This document shows, piece after piece, positions 1 to 5,446 of a stretch of DNA of 5,446 nt (positions are counted from its first letter, which is position 1; every line of letters starts with the position of its first letter). The stretch comes from Chryseobacterium sp. (GTDB lineage: Bacteria > Bacteroidota > Bacteroidia > Flavobacteriales > Weeksellaceae). The position numbers were made by a program, and so were the translations under genes. A model generated the notes under the pieces. That model was not told the origin of the DNA and did no database searches. It saw only the letters and a program-made list of their open reading frames with translations. The DNA lies in assembly GCA_030146295.1 (NCBI GenBank), contig JASLCD010000115.1, positions 1 through 5,446 on the forward strand. Direction: 5' to 3'.

Positions 1-307
1 GATCAATGAATCTATTGAAACACTTTATAACGGAGTAGCGGGTGTAGAGGAAATTGATACGGTAATGAAATTAGGTATGGCTCATCCGATGGGACCTCTT
101 CAGCTAGCAGATTTTATTGGCCTTGATGTATGTCTTGCCATCCTGAATGTAATGTATGACGGTTTCAAAAATCCTAAATATGCTCCGAATCCATTACTTG
201 TAAATATGGTAATGGCTGGAAAACTGGGTGTTAAATCTGGTGAAGGCTTCTATGATTATTCAGAAAGCAAAAAAGCTGAAAAAGTTTCAAAAATGTTTTT
301 GAAGTAA
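1..307 (+). CDS. 3-hydroxybutyryl-CoA / 3-hydroxyacyl-CoA dehydrogenase, C-terminal part (5' end outside window)
   Basis: This is the end of an NAD(P)-dependent (S)-3-hydroxyacyl-CoA dehydrogenase, a cytoplasmic enzyme interconverting 3-hydroxyacyl-CoA and 3-oxoacyl-CoA in beta-oxidation or butyrate/hydroxybutyrate metabolism. The open frame enters from the window edge (first whole codon at base 2) and ends at TAA 305-307, giving 101 visible residues of a family usually about 290-300 long. What is seen is the helical C-terminal domain (3HCDH, PF00725 type). It contains the family run MAHPMGPLQLADFIGLDVCL, then KYAPNPLL, and the closing signature GVKSGEGFYDY. An in-frame ATG at 65 lies inside this domain and is not a start. 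The Rossmann NAD domain and the catalytic His/Glu lie upstream and cannot be checked. The single-domain ending argues for the short Hbd/MmgB type rather than a FadB/FadJ fusion, but chain-length preference cannot be read from this fragment. No terminator hairpin follows it, so some read-through into the next gene is possible. Confidence 0.93.
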   Translation, partial: INESIETLYNGVAGVEEIDTVMKLGMAHPMGPLQLADFIGLDVCLAILNVMYDGFKNPKYAPNPLLVNMVMAGKLGVKSGEGFYDYSESKKAEKVSKMFLK

Positions 308-329
308 TTTTAAAGTCAATAATTTTATT

Positions 330-337
330 TATCTTTG
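330..337 (+). promoter_or_regulatory. Likely -7 promoter element for the acidic small protein gene
   Basis: TATCTTTG is an exact match to the Bacteroidetes sigma-70 -7 consensus TAnnTTTG and lies 22 bases before the ATG at 360. Only a T-rich stretch (308-311) stands where the weak -33 TTTG box is expected. Transcription would begin a few bases downstream and leave a short A-rich leader without a Shine-Dalgarno sequence, which is usual in this phylum. Confidence 0.55.
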
Positions 338-359
338 AGAAAGTTAAAACATTAAAAAA

Positions 360-599
360 ATGAAATTACCAAAGTTTTTATTAGCAGATAATTCGGAGTT
401 TCCAGAAGATCTATTCGTAGTTCATACAGAATATCCAAGATTTATCCTAAACGTTGAGGAAGAAGAAGTTGAGTGGTTAGATGATCTTGAAGGTGATGAT
501 GAAGAAACTATGGCAGACGAAGCTACTAAAGTAGTAGAAGCAGCGTTTAAATGGTGCGACGAAGAGTTGGCTAAGTACGACGAAGAAGAGGAAGATTAA
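360..599 (+). CDS. Highly acidic 79-residue conserved hypothetical protein
   Basis: I do not know a function for this protein. It has 79 residues, of which 29 are Asp or Glu and only six are Lys or Arg, so it is strongly negatively charged. The N-terminal third (about residues 1-30, beginning MKLPKFLLADNSEFPEDLFV) looks like an ordered beta-rich segment with hydrophobic and aromatic residues. A linker with four consecutive Glu and several Asp pairs follows at 33-49. Residues 50-72 could form an amphipathic helix, and the protein ends in the acidic tail DEEEED. There is no signal peptide or membrane segment, so it is probably cytoplasmic. From memory, similar short proteins with this N-terminus occur widely in flavobacteria, which supports a real gene, though this could not be searched. 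The ATG at 360 is chosen because it follows a good promoter element by 22 bases and an A-rich leader. It is followed by a strong terminator, suggesting a single-gene transcript. The charge would fit a nucleic-acid mimic or a small protein-binding adaptor, but this is speculation. Confidence 0.85.
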   Translation: MKLPKFLLADNSEFPEDLFVVHTEYPRFILNVEEEEVEWLDDLEGDDEETMADEATKVVEAAFKWCDEELAKYDEEEED

Positions 600-616
600 T
601 AACACTCTAAACATAA

Positions 617-642
617 AAAAGGAACTCAATTGAGTTCCTTTT
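617..642. terminator. Bidirectional terminator between convergent genes
   Basis: Bases 617-642 form a perfect 26-base palindrome centred on CAATTG, with core arms GGAACTCAA and TTGAGTTCC. An A run lies to the left and a T run to the right. Read on the plus strand the hairpin is followed by TTTTGTTTTTT, and read on the minus strand by TTTTTTATG. It can therefore end both the acidic-protein transcript (stop at 599) and the META-domain transcript, whose stop codon at 648-650 lies in the flanking T tract. Confidence 0.88.
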
Positions 643-647
643 GTTTT

Positions 648-1058
648 TTATTCTGATTTTGTGAATTTCAATAATAAAAGATTGTCTTTATACAATTCTA
701 AAGTATTTCCGGAAATCACATACTTGTTTGCTTTTCCCATCATATCCATAAAGCTCTGCTCTACTCCGATGTTATTGCACATCATTTTTGTAGACCCCAT
801 TTGCCCTGCTGTAAATCCACCTGTAGACGGATCTATAGTAGCAGTTCCGAAATAATTGTTGCATCCGGCATTCCCAGTGATCTTCTCTCCTTCAATATTC
901 AATGTCGGGATTTTACCTTTTACATTGTCAGCCAATGTCCATTTTGTATTGGCAAGGGCAGGCTGAGCTTTTCCTACTTTAGATGCAGACGGACTTGTCA
1001 TACTTCCACATGAAGCCAATACTGCAGCTGTACATATACTTAAAAAAAGATTTTTCAT
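648..1058 (-). CDS. META-domain (HslJ-like) lipoprotein
   Basis: This is a predicted secreted lipoprotein of 136 residues. Residues 1-17 form a type II signal peptide (MKNLFLSICTAAVLASC) with lipobox L-A-S-C, so Cys17 should be lipidated. The next residues (GSMTSPSASK) carry no run of acidic residues like the known Bacteroidetes surface-export signals, so a periplasm-facing location is more likely, by inference. Residues 35-133 match the META/HslJ family (PF03724). The core tryptophan is in NTKWTL (Trp40), the hallmark is ITGNAGCNNYFG (59-71, Cys66), a second conserved cysteine follows in TKMMC (Cys94), and the end has the LELYKDNLLLLKF strand pattern. E. coli HslJ is an outer-membrane-associated protein linked to novobiocin resistance and heat shock; the role in Bacteroidetes is unknown. 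The ATG at 1058 is fixed by the signal peptide. The gene lies convergent to the acidic-protein gene and shares its terminator. Confidence 0.9.
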   Translation of the reverse strand: MKNLFLSICTAAVLASCGSMTSPSASKVGKAQPALANTKWTLADNVKGKIPTLNIEGEKITGNAGCNNYFGTATIDPSTGGFTAGQMGSTKMMCNNIGVEQSFMDMMGKANKYVISGNTLELYKDNLLLLKFTKSE

Positions 1059-1079
1059 TTTTTTCTTTTTGAATTAATC

Positions 1080-1087
1080 CAAATTTA
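1080..1087 (-). promoter_or_regulatory. Likely -7 promoter element for the META lipoprotein gene
   Basis: Read on the minus strand, bases 1087 to 1080 are TAAATTTG, an exact match to the Bacteroidetes -7 consensus TAnnTTTG, 21 bases before the ATG. A partial -33 element (GTTTA around 1104-1108) lies slightly closer than the usual spacing. The leader is short and A-rich (AAAAAGAAAAAA just before the start), with no Shine-Dalgarno sequence. Confidence 0.55.
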
Positions 1088-1292
1088 CGGAAATTATATT
1101 ATTTAAACGGGCTGCGGCGAATTTTATTATTCTTTAACACTGGGTATTTTGAATAATTGTCAGGGTTATTTGTTGTGAAAAAATGCTCCTGGACCCGATG
1201 ATGCCTGTGCTTACTTAAACAGGAATAGCACTACTTATCGCAGATGCTAATCAATAGAAACAAGCTTTGACCCGTTCACGTAAAAACAAAAA
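1088..1292. other. Intergenic stretch without a supported gene
   Basis: Between the META gene promoter and the pheT terminator there are about 200 bases with no convincing coding sequence on either strand. The base composition is mixed: a GC-rich patch (GGGCTGCGGCG, 1109-1119) stands inside AT-rich sequence. A 23-codon open stretch on the plus strand at 1179-1250 resembles the tail of a small Cys-containing peptide but has no start codon. No terminator, tRNA or repeat was recognised here. Confidence 0.5.
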
Positions 1293-1313
1293 AACGGACT
1301 TAAAAAGTCCGTT
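1293..1313 (-). terminator. Rho-independent terminator of pheT
   Basis: The arms AACGGACTT (1293-1301) and AAGTCCGTT (1305-1313) are perfect inverted repeats around a three-base loop. Read on the minus strand the hairpin runs straight into a T tract (TTTTTTTGTTTTTA), the classic layout for ending transcription coming from pheT, whose stop is 25 bases upstream. On the plus strand the following bases are not T-rich, so it is effectively one-directional. Confidence 0.9.
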
Positions 1314-1338
1314 CTATTATTATGTATATTTTCTAAGA

Positions 1339-3741
1339 TTACGATCTCAACTCCGCGTTGAATTCTTTCTGGAAAGCTTTGATCAGAGAATCCATTACTT
1401 CGGTAATCTCTTTTTCTTCCAGTGTTTTTTCTTCGTTTAACAGCTCGAAGCTCATTGCGTAAGACTTCTTACCTTCAGGAAGATTTTTACCTTCATATAC
1501 GTCGAATAAGTTAATACTCTTAATGAATGGAGATTTATTCTTTTTAGCAGTCTGATATAAATCCTGATAGTTTACATTTTTATCAATCAATAAAGCTAAG
1601 TCTCTTCTTATCTTGTTGAATTTCGGAATGTCTTTGAATTTCAGTTCATTTTTAGAGCGTAATTCCTGAGCATATTCCAGTTCAATTTCTGCATAGAAAC
1701 AATCCTGATCAATATCAAAATCTTTTAACAAAGCAGGTGCTACTTTTCCGATTCTTACCAGTGCTTTACCATCTGCTTCATATACCAATGCATCAGAGAA
1801 TCTTTCATCAGAAAGGGCAACTTCTTTATAATCTACAGCCAGTCTCTCCAATAAAACTTTTACATAAGCTTTAAGGTTATAGAAACTTACAGCAGATTTA
1901 GGCTGAAGCCAGTTTTCAGCAACATCTCTTCCGGAAACCAATAAAGCCAATTGTTTTCTTTCTTCGTATTTATCTTTCTTGTGATAAATTTTTCCTAATT
2001 CGAAGAATTTGATATCCTGATTCTTTCTGTTGATATTATATACTGCATTCTGAAGAAGTCCTTCTAATAAAGACTTTCTCATGAATGCCAAATCTCCGCT
2101 TAAAGGATTTAAAAGTTTTACAGCATCTGTTTCATCTTTTACAGATGTCAATGAGTTATTCATTACTTCATTGAAACCAATACTCTGTAAAGCTCTTGCC
2201 CAGCTGTTTTCCAATTCATCCTGGTCGTTAGCGCTAAGCTTAACAGGGGTAAACGAAATTTTTTGTGGAGCATCTATTTTGTTGTATCCGTAGATTCTTA
2301 AAATCTCTTCAATCACATCAATTTCTCTTGTCACATCTGCTCTGTACGCAGGAACAGAGATTTCAAAACCATTAGGAATTTCATTAAGAACCTGAATTTC
2401 CAATGCTTTTAAGATTTCTTTTACTTTTTCTCTATGGATTTTTGTTCCTAAGATCTGCTCAATTTTTGAGAATCTAAGAATCACATAGCTGTCTTCTATT
2501 TTCTTAGGATATTCTTCCAATAACTCTCCTACCAATTTTCCTTCAGCAATTTCCTGAATCATTTTGATAGCGTGAGTAATTGCTGTTCTTGTAAGGTTCG
2601 GGTCTACTCCTCTTTCAAATCTGAAAGAAGCATCCGTATTCAGGCTGTGTGCTTTTGCTCCTTTTCTTACTGCAATCGGATTGAAATAAGCGCTTTCAAG
2701 AAAGATTGTTTTTGTCGTTTCAGATACTCCTGAGCTCTCACCACCGAATACTCCGGCGATACACATTGGATTATCTTTACCGTCTTTGATCATGATTTCA
2801 GAACCGTTCAATGTTCTTTCAACGCCGTCTAAGGTGGTAAATTTCGTTCCCGGTTTTACGACCCCTACTTTCACTTTCTTATCTGCAATTTTATCTGCAT
2901 CAAATGCGTGAAGCGGCTGTCCATAACCGTGAAGAATATAATTGGTAATATCTACAACGTTGTTGATCGGGCTAAGTCCGATTGCTTTTAGTCTGTCTTT
3001 CAACCAAGATGGAGATTCTGTTACTTTTACGTCTTCGATAACAGCTCCGATGTATCTTGGACACAACTCTGCATCTTCAATTTCCAGAGTAAATTCATGA
3101 GTACCCTCATTATTCAGAGCTTCGGAAGCTACTTTATTAAATTGAGACTTTAGTTGATTGGTAGAAAGATAGGCATGCAGATCTCTTGCAACACCATAGT
3201 GAGACATGGCATCAGTTCTGTTCGGTGTTAATCCGATTTCAAATACCTCATCACTGGTAAGCTCAAAATAGTCAGCAAAGTTTTTCCCAACTTCATATTT
3301 AGCTTCATCCAGCACCATGATTCCTCCGTGATCATCGCTAAGCCCCAATTCGTCTTCTGCGCAGATCATTCCCTGAGAAACCTCACCTCTGATTTTTGCT
3401 TCTTTAATTTCAAAAAAGTTTCCTGTTTTGTCATAGATTTTTGTTCCGACAACGGCTACAGGAACTGTCTGCCCTGCTTCTACGTTAGGAGCTCCGCAAA
3501 CAATATTCAATACTTTTCCGTTTCCTACGTCTACTGTTGTCTTCTTCAGTTTGTCAGCATTCGGATGCTTTTCGCAGGTTAACACCTTACCTACAACGAT
3601 TCCTTCCAGGCTGCCTCTTACGCTTTCAAATTTATCTATCCCTTCAACCTCAAGACCTATATCTGTAAGGAATTCACCGATTCTTTCAGTTTTTGATTCC
3701 GTTTTTACAAAGTCCTTCAGCCAGTTGTTTGATATTTTCAT
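1339..3741 (-). CDS. pheT: Phenylalanyl-tRNA synthetase beta subunit
   Basis: This is the beta chain of the cytoplasmic alpha2-beta2 enzyme that charges tRNA-Phe with phenylalanine, at 800 residues, the normal length of the long bacterial form. Domains in order are: an N-terminal segment with MKISNNWLKDFV; an EMAP-type OB-fold tRNA-binding domain at about 42-150 (HPNADKL, CGAPNVEAGQ, RGEVSQGMICAEDELGL); the B3/B4 editing region at about 212-400 (NNVVDITNYILHGYGQPLHAF, then TDASFRFERGVDPN); B5 at about 410-487; the catalytic-like core at about 490-690; and the FDX-ACB anticodon-binding domain at about 703-799 (FNKIRRDLALLID). In B5, Asp469, Asp475, Glu478 and Glu479 match the magnesium-site spacing of the family. 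The ATG at 3741 begins the conserved PheT N-terminus. No pheS lies beside it; the alpha subunit must be encoded elsewhere, as I recall for other Bacteroidetes. A clear terminator follows. No clean -7 element was found upstream, but the leader may fold. The frame is intact and no key motif is missing. Confidence 0.98.
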   Translation of the reverse strand: MKISNNWLKDFVKTESKTERIGEFLTDIGLEVEGIDKFESVRGSLEGIVVGKVLTCEKHPNADKLKKTTVDVGNGKVLNIVCGAPNVEAGQTVPVAVVGTKIYDKTGNFFEIKEAKIRGEVSQGMICAEDELGLSDDHGGIMVLDEAKYEVGKNFADYFELTSDEVFEIGLTPNRTDAMSHYGVARDLHAYLSTNQLKSQFNKVASEALNNEGTHEFTLEIEDAELCPRYIGAVIEDVKVTESPSWLKDRLKAIGLSPINNVVDITNYILHGYGQPLHAFDADKIADKKVKVGVVKPGTKFTTLDGVERTLNGSEIMIKDGKDNPMCIAGVFGGESSGVSETTKTIFLESAYFNPIAVRKGAKAHSLNTDASFRFERGVDPNLTRTAITHAIKMIQEIAEGKLVGELLEEYPKKIEDSYVILRFSKIEQILGTKIHREKVKEILKALEIQVLNEIPNGFEISVPAYRADVTREIDVIEEILRIYGYNKIDAPQKISFTPVKLSANDQDELENSWARALQSIGFNEVMNNSLTSVKDETDAVKLLNPLSGDLAFMRKSLLEGLLQNAVYNINRKNQDIKFFELGKIYHKKDKYEERKQLALLVSGRDVAENWLQPKSAVSFYNLKAYVKVLLERLAVDYKEVALSDERFSDALVYEADGKALVRIGKVAPALLKDFDIDQDCFYAEIELEYAQELRSKNELKFKDIPKFNKIRRDLALLIDKNVNYQDLYQTAKKNKSPFIKSINLFDVYEGKNLPEGKKSYAMSFELLNEEKTLEEKEITEVMDSLIKAFQKEFNAELRS

Positions 3742-3792
3742 TTGTTTATCTATCTACTTATTTTATTCGTGAGATGAGTCCTAAGGTTTCAT

Positions 3793-3888
3793 CTTCTCTA
3801 TTTTGAAACTTTTATTTGAAATTTCACACCTTGTTCCGGTACAAATTTTCGAGCTACAAATGTCGTGTTTTTTTGAGAAATAGAGAAA
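3793..3888 (-). promoter_or_regulatory. Candidate structured leader RNA upstream of pheT
   Basis: On the pheT-sense strand two inverted repeats are nested. The outer pair is TTCTCTATTT (3887-3878) with AAATAGAGAA (3803-3794), ten perfect base pairs plus a possible U-G at 3888/3793. The inner pair, 3850-3838 with 3830-3818, makes a 13-position stem with one mismatch and three G-U pairs around the loop GGAACAA. Those G-U pairs exist only in the minus-strand RNA, which fits a pheT leader. No known riboswitch or T-box was recognised, and the transcription start is unknown, so function is inference. Confidence 0.3.
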
Positions 3889-4020
3889 TTTAGAAGCCAT
3901 TTTAAGATAATTAATTTTCATTAATCTTTCTGCTTCCGATGAAATAAATCATCAGAATCACATTCTCTGTATTACTTCAAAATAAGCTGAAGTCTCCTTT
4001 TCGATTCCCGAATTAATCGG

Positions 4021-4629
4021 TCAGGGCTTCACAACCCTCTTCAGACTATCAGAAAACAAAACCAGCCCTCCGGCCATCATGATAATATCTTTCAATACCA
4101 AACGTCCTGCTCCGGAAAGATAGGGAAATCCGTATTGAGGGGTTGGATCATCTCCACCAAGGTTGGGCACATATACTTCCGGGGTAGTGATCAGGAATGA
4201 AAGCGTAACCAATGACATTAAAAAAGTTAAAGCCCCTCCGAGAGTTCCTATTTTAGGAAACCAGATTCCTAACAGCACCAAAAATCCGATGATCACAATC
4301 ATTGTTCCCAGACCATAGGAAAAGGCATACGTTCTGTTTTCCTGATGCCAGTCGATATTTTTCCGGATTACCTTTCCTTCAGGGTTTTTATACAGCGTGT
4401 ATTCTGCAACTGTTTTTTTATCCTCATTAAGCACTTTATGGCCTGCTTTTTTGTAGAAGAAGCTCATCAAAGGGCTGTTGGCTACAAAGGGTACAATTCC
4501 ATCGGCTTCATAATGAAATGCCTTTAAACCTCCAATCCAGGCCATAACAATGAAAATTGAAATTCTTAGAAAATTGAAAAAGTAAGTATCCCATTGTAAT
4601 AAACGGTAATAAAGTCTGTTGTCCTTCAT
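4021..4629 (-). CDS. RclC/YkgB-like (DUF417) inner-membrane protein
   Basis: This integral membrane protein of 202 residues belongs to the DUF417 family (PF04224), whose best-known member is E. coli RclC (formerly YkgB) of the reactive-chlorine resistance locus. Likely membrane helices are at about 18-37, 107-124, 128-149 and 178-196. Family motifs, compared from memory with E. coli RclC, are nearly identical: KAFHYEADGIVPFVANSPLM (36-55) followed by SFFY; LVTLSFLITTPEVYVP (140-155); and GFPYLSGAGRLVLKD (167-181). A soluble loop at about 60-100 separates helices 1 and 2. The length is close to that of RclC (about 197). Its biochemical activity is unknown; a part in hypochlorous acid or other oxidant tolerance is inferred from the E. 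coli relative. The ATG at 4629 gives the full N-terminus and follows a -7 promoter match by 16 bases. The gene lies 63 bases downstream of an AraC-type regulator on the same strand, a plausible controller. No convincing terminator follows. Confidence 0.9.
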   Translation of the reverse strand: MKDNRLYYRLLQWDTYFFNFLRISIFIVMAWIGGLKAFHYEADGIVPFVANSPLMSFFYKKAGHKVLNEDKKTVAEYTLYKNPEGKVIRKNIDWHQENRTYAFSYGLGTMIVIIGFLVLLGIWFPKIGTLGGALTFLMSLVTLSFLITTPEVYVPNLGGDDPTPQYGFPYLSGAGRLVLKDIIMMAGGLVLFSDSLKRVVKP

Positions 4630-4645
4630 GTGATTTATTTTTTGC

Positions 4646-4653
4646 CAAAGGTA
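4646..4653 (-). promoter_or_regulatory. Likely -7 promoter element for the RclC-like gene
   Basis: Read on the minus strand, bases 4653 to 4646 are TACCTTTG, an exact TAnnTTTG match 16 bases before the ATG. The -33 region carries only TTAG (4674-4671) at slightly short spacing. A weak -33 box would suit a promoter that needs an activator such as the AraC-type protein encoded just upstream. Confidence 0.5.
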
Positions 4654-4662
4654 TTCACATGC

Positions 4663-4674
4663 TTACCGCGCTAA
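4663..4674. promoter_or_regulatory. GC-rich near-palindrome upstream of the RclC-like gene, candidate operator
   Basis: TTACCGCGCTAA is a 12-base palindrome with one mismatched pair, standing out as a GC-rich island in an AT-rich 63-base gap. It covers the -33 region and part of the spacer of the predicted promoter, where a regulator would act. AraC proteins usually bind direct repeats, so this could belong to another protein or be chance. Confidence 0.25.
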
Positions 4675-4692
4675 CATAGATATTTGAGGACA

Positions 4693-5446
4693 TTACATGG
4701 ACATTTTCGCCACCACGGAGATTCCTACTTTTTCTCTATATTTTTTTGGCGAACATCCTACCGATTTTTTGAAATACCTGCTGAAATAAAACTCGTCCTC
4801 AAATCCCAGCTCTGAAGCAATTTCTTTTACAGATCTAAAGGTTAAATGCAGCAGTTTTTTAGACTCCAGGATAATTCGCTCATTAATAAGCTGAGTAGGT
4901 GTTTTGGCAAATTCTTTCTTTACAGTCTTGCTTAATGTATTATTGGTAATATTGAGTTTCTCGCTGTAAAATGACAGTTCTTTTTCCTTTTTAAAATGTG
5001 TTTCCAGTAATTTCTGAAATTCAGCCGCGTTTTTATTGGGAAGTTTTTCATTCGAAACCACACTATTTTCAATACTGCTCTTCTGTTTACTCCCGATAGC
5101 CAGAATAAGCTGGATGTAAGTTTTGATAATAGATTCGGAAAAAGGATGTTTCTCCGATTCTTCTTTACTGATATGATGAAAGAGTTCAAGAATATAATGA
5201 TAATTCTCTTCTGACAGCTCAACCCCCGGATTCAGATAAATATTGTTGAAAAGAAGCCCGTTACATGCCACCTCTTCTTTATGATATTCTATACAATAAT
5301 AATCCCCATGGAATAAAAGTACATGGATATATTCATCAGACTCCGAAGCTAACTTCAGCTTCTGATAAGGAGAAAGAAACAGAATATTGTATCCTCTATA
5401 TGAGTAATTGATTGCATCTACAGAAAAAATACCAGAGCCTTTCCAT
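4693..5446 (-). CDS. AraC-family transcriptional regulator (5' end outside window)
   Basis: This is a DNA-binding transcription regulator with an N-terminal sensing domain and a C-terminal AraC/XylS helix-turn-helix domain. The frame is open to the window edge, so about 250 residues are visible and the start is missing. A GTG at 5271 is in frame but the cupin-like sequence continues upstream of it (GYNILFLSPYQKL, EYIHVLLFHGDYYCIEYHKE), so it is internal. In visible numbering, residues 1 to about 60 are the end of a cupin-like beta domain, 61-140 a helical linker, and about 155-241 the double helix-turn-helix. The first motif contains YSEKLNITNNTLSKTVKKEF. The second contains SVKEIASELGFEDEFYFSRY followed by FKKSVGCSPKKYRE, the usual AraC signature. 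Visible cysteines are Cys51, Cys61 and Cys231. The gene runs in the same direction as the RclC-like gene 63 bases downstream, a likely target. The effector is unknown; similarity to RclR beyond the family architecture was not evident. Confidence 0.93.
   Translation of the reverse strand, partial: WKGSGIFSVDAINYSYRGYNILFLSPYQKLKLASESDEYIHVLLFHGDYYCIEYHKEEVACNGLLFNNIYLNPGVELSEENYHYILELFHHISKEESEKHPFSESIIKTYIQLILAIGSKQKSSIENSVVSNEKLPNKNAAEFQKLLETHFKKEKELSFYSEKLNITNNTLSKTVKKEFAKTPTQLINERIILESKKLLHLTFRSVKEIASELGFEDEFYFSRYFKKSVGCSPKKYREKVGISVVAKMSM

Noticed and set aside
65..67. ATG at 65 as the start of an independent 80-residue protein.
   Set aside because: It falls inside the conserved C-terminal domain of the dehydrogenase, and the frame is open and family-like back to base 2.
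661..1013. Two overlapping plus-strand open frames (661-855 and 801-1013).
   Set aside because: They are antisense to the META lipoprotein gene, which has a clear signal peptide, domain and promoter.
3328..3582. An 84-codon plus-strand open frame, and similar short ones at 2081-2293 and 3551-3772.
   Set aside because: All lie wholly or mostly antisense to pheT, have no promoter or recognisable protein features, and are explained by the coding pattern of pheT.
3885..3892. TAAATTTC on the minus strand as a -7 element for pheT.
   Set aside because: It has one mismatch at the conserved final G, lacks a -33 box, and lies about 145 bases from the start codon, so it is too weak to call.
3939..4019. 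Small hairpins downstream of the RclC-like gene (ACTTCA/TGAAGT at 3974-3993, GATGA/TCATC near 3939-3954, CGATT/AATCG at 4002-4019) as a terminator.
   Set aside because: The stems are only five or six pairs and none is followed by a T run on the minus strand.
4932..5222. A 96-codon open frame on the minus strand.
   Set aside because: It lies inside the AraC-type gene in another frame and its translation is low-complexity with no recognisable domain.
5269..5271. GTG as a possible start of the AraC-type gene, giving a 192-residue protein.
   Set aside because: The frame stays open to the window edge and the upstream residues continue a cupin-like sensor domain, so the gene starts outside the window.

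Overview
The window looks like ordinary chromosome from a Bacteroidetes bacterium, most likely Chryseobacterium or a near relative in Weeksellaceae/Flavobacteriaceae. The evidence is the AT-rich base composition, gene starts preceded by A-rich leaders rather than Shine-Dalgarno sequences, exact copies of the Bacteroidetes -7 promoter element (TAnnTTTG) upstream of three genes, and protein sequences typical of flavobacteria. The genus is an inference from recall and could not be searched.

Layout: (1) 1-307, plus strand: the C-terminal third of a 3-hydroxyacyl/3-hydroxybutyryl-CoA dehydrogenase. (2) 360-599, plus strand: a very acidic 79-residue protein of unknown function with its own likely promoter. 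(3) 617-642: a perfect palindrome flanked by A and T runs, acting as a shared terminator between convergent genes. (4) 648-1058, minus strand: a small META-domain (HslJ-like) lipoprotein with a likely promoter. (5) 1059-1338: an intergenic gap holding that promoter, a possible peptide remnant and the pheT terminator. (6) 1339-3741, minus strand: complete pheT, the phenylalanyl-tRNA synthetase beta chain, standing apart from pheS. (7) 3742-4020: a non-coding leader with nested inverted repeats that could fold on the pheT transcript. (8) 4021-4629, minus strand: a four-helix membrane protein strongly resembling E. coli RclC/YkgB (DUF417). (9) 4693-5446, minus strand: an AraC-family regulator, cut by the window edge at its 5' end.

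Most genes look like separate transcription units with unrelated housekeeping jobs: fatty-acid or hydroxybutyrate metabolism, translation, and the cell envelope. The one suggestive functional unit is the AraC regulator followed 63 bp later by the RclC-like gene. This recalls the E. coli rcl locus, where an AraC-type regulator controls a DUF417 protein in the reactive-chlorine response. No rclA or rclB homologue is visible, and the regulator is not obviously an RclR orthologue.

I saw no mobile element, CRISPR array, tRNA, rRNA or clearly novel multi-gene system. The observations most worth a second look are the regulator/RclC-like pair with a GC-rich near-palindrome at its promoter, and the possible structured leader of pheT.
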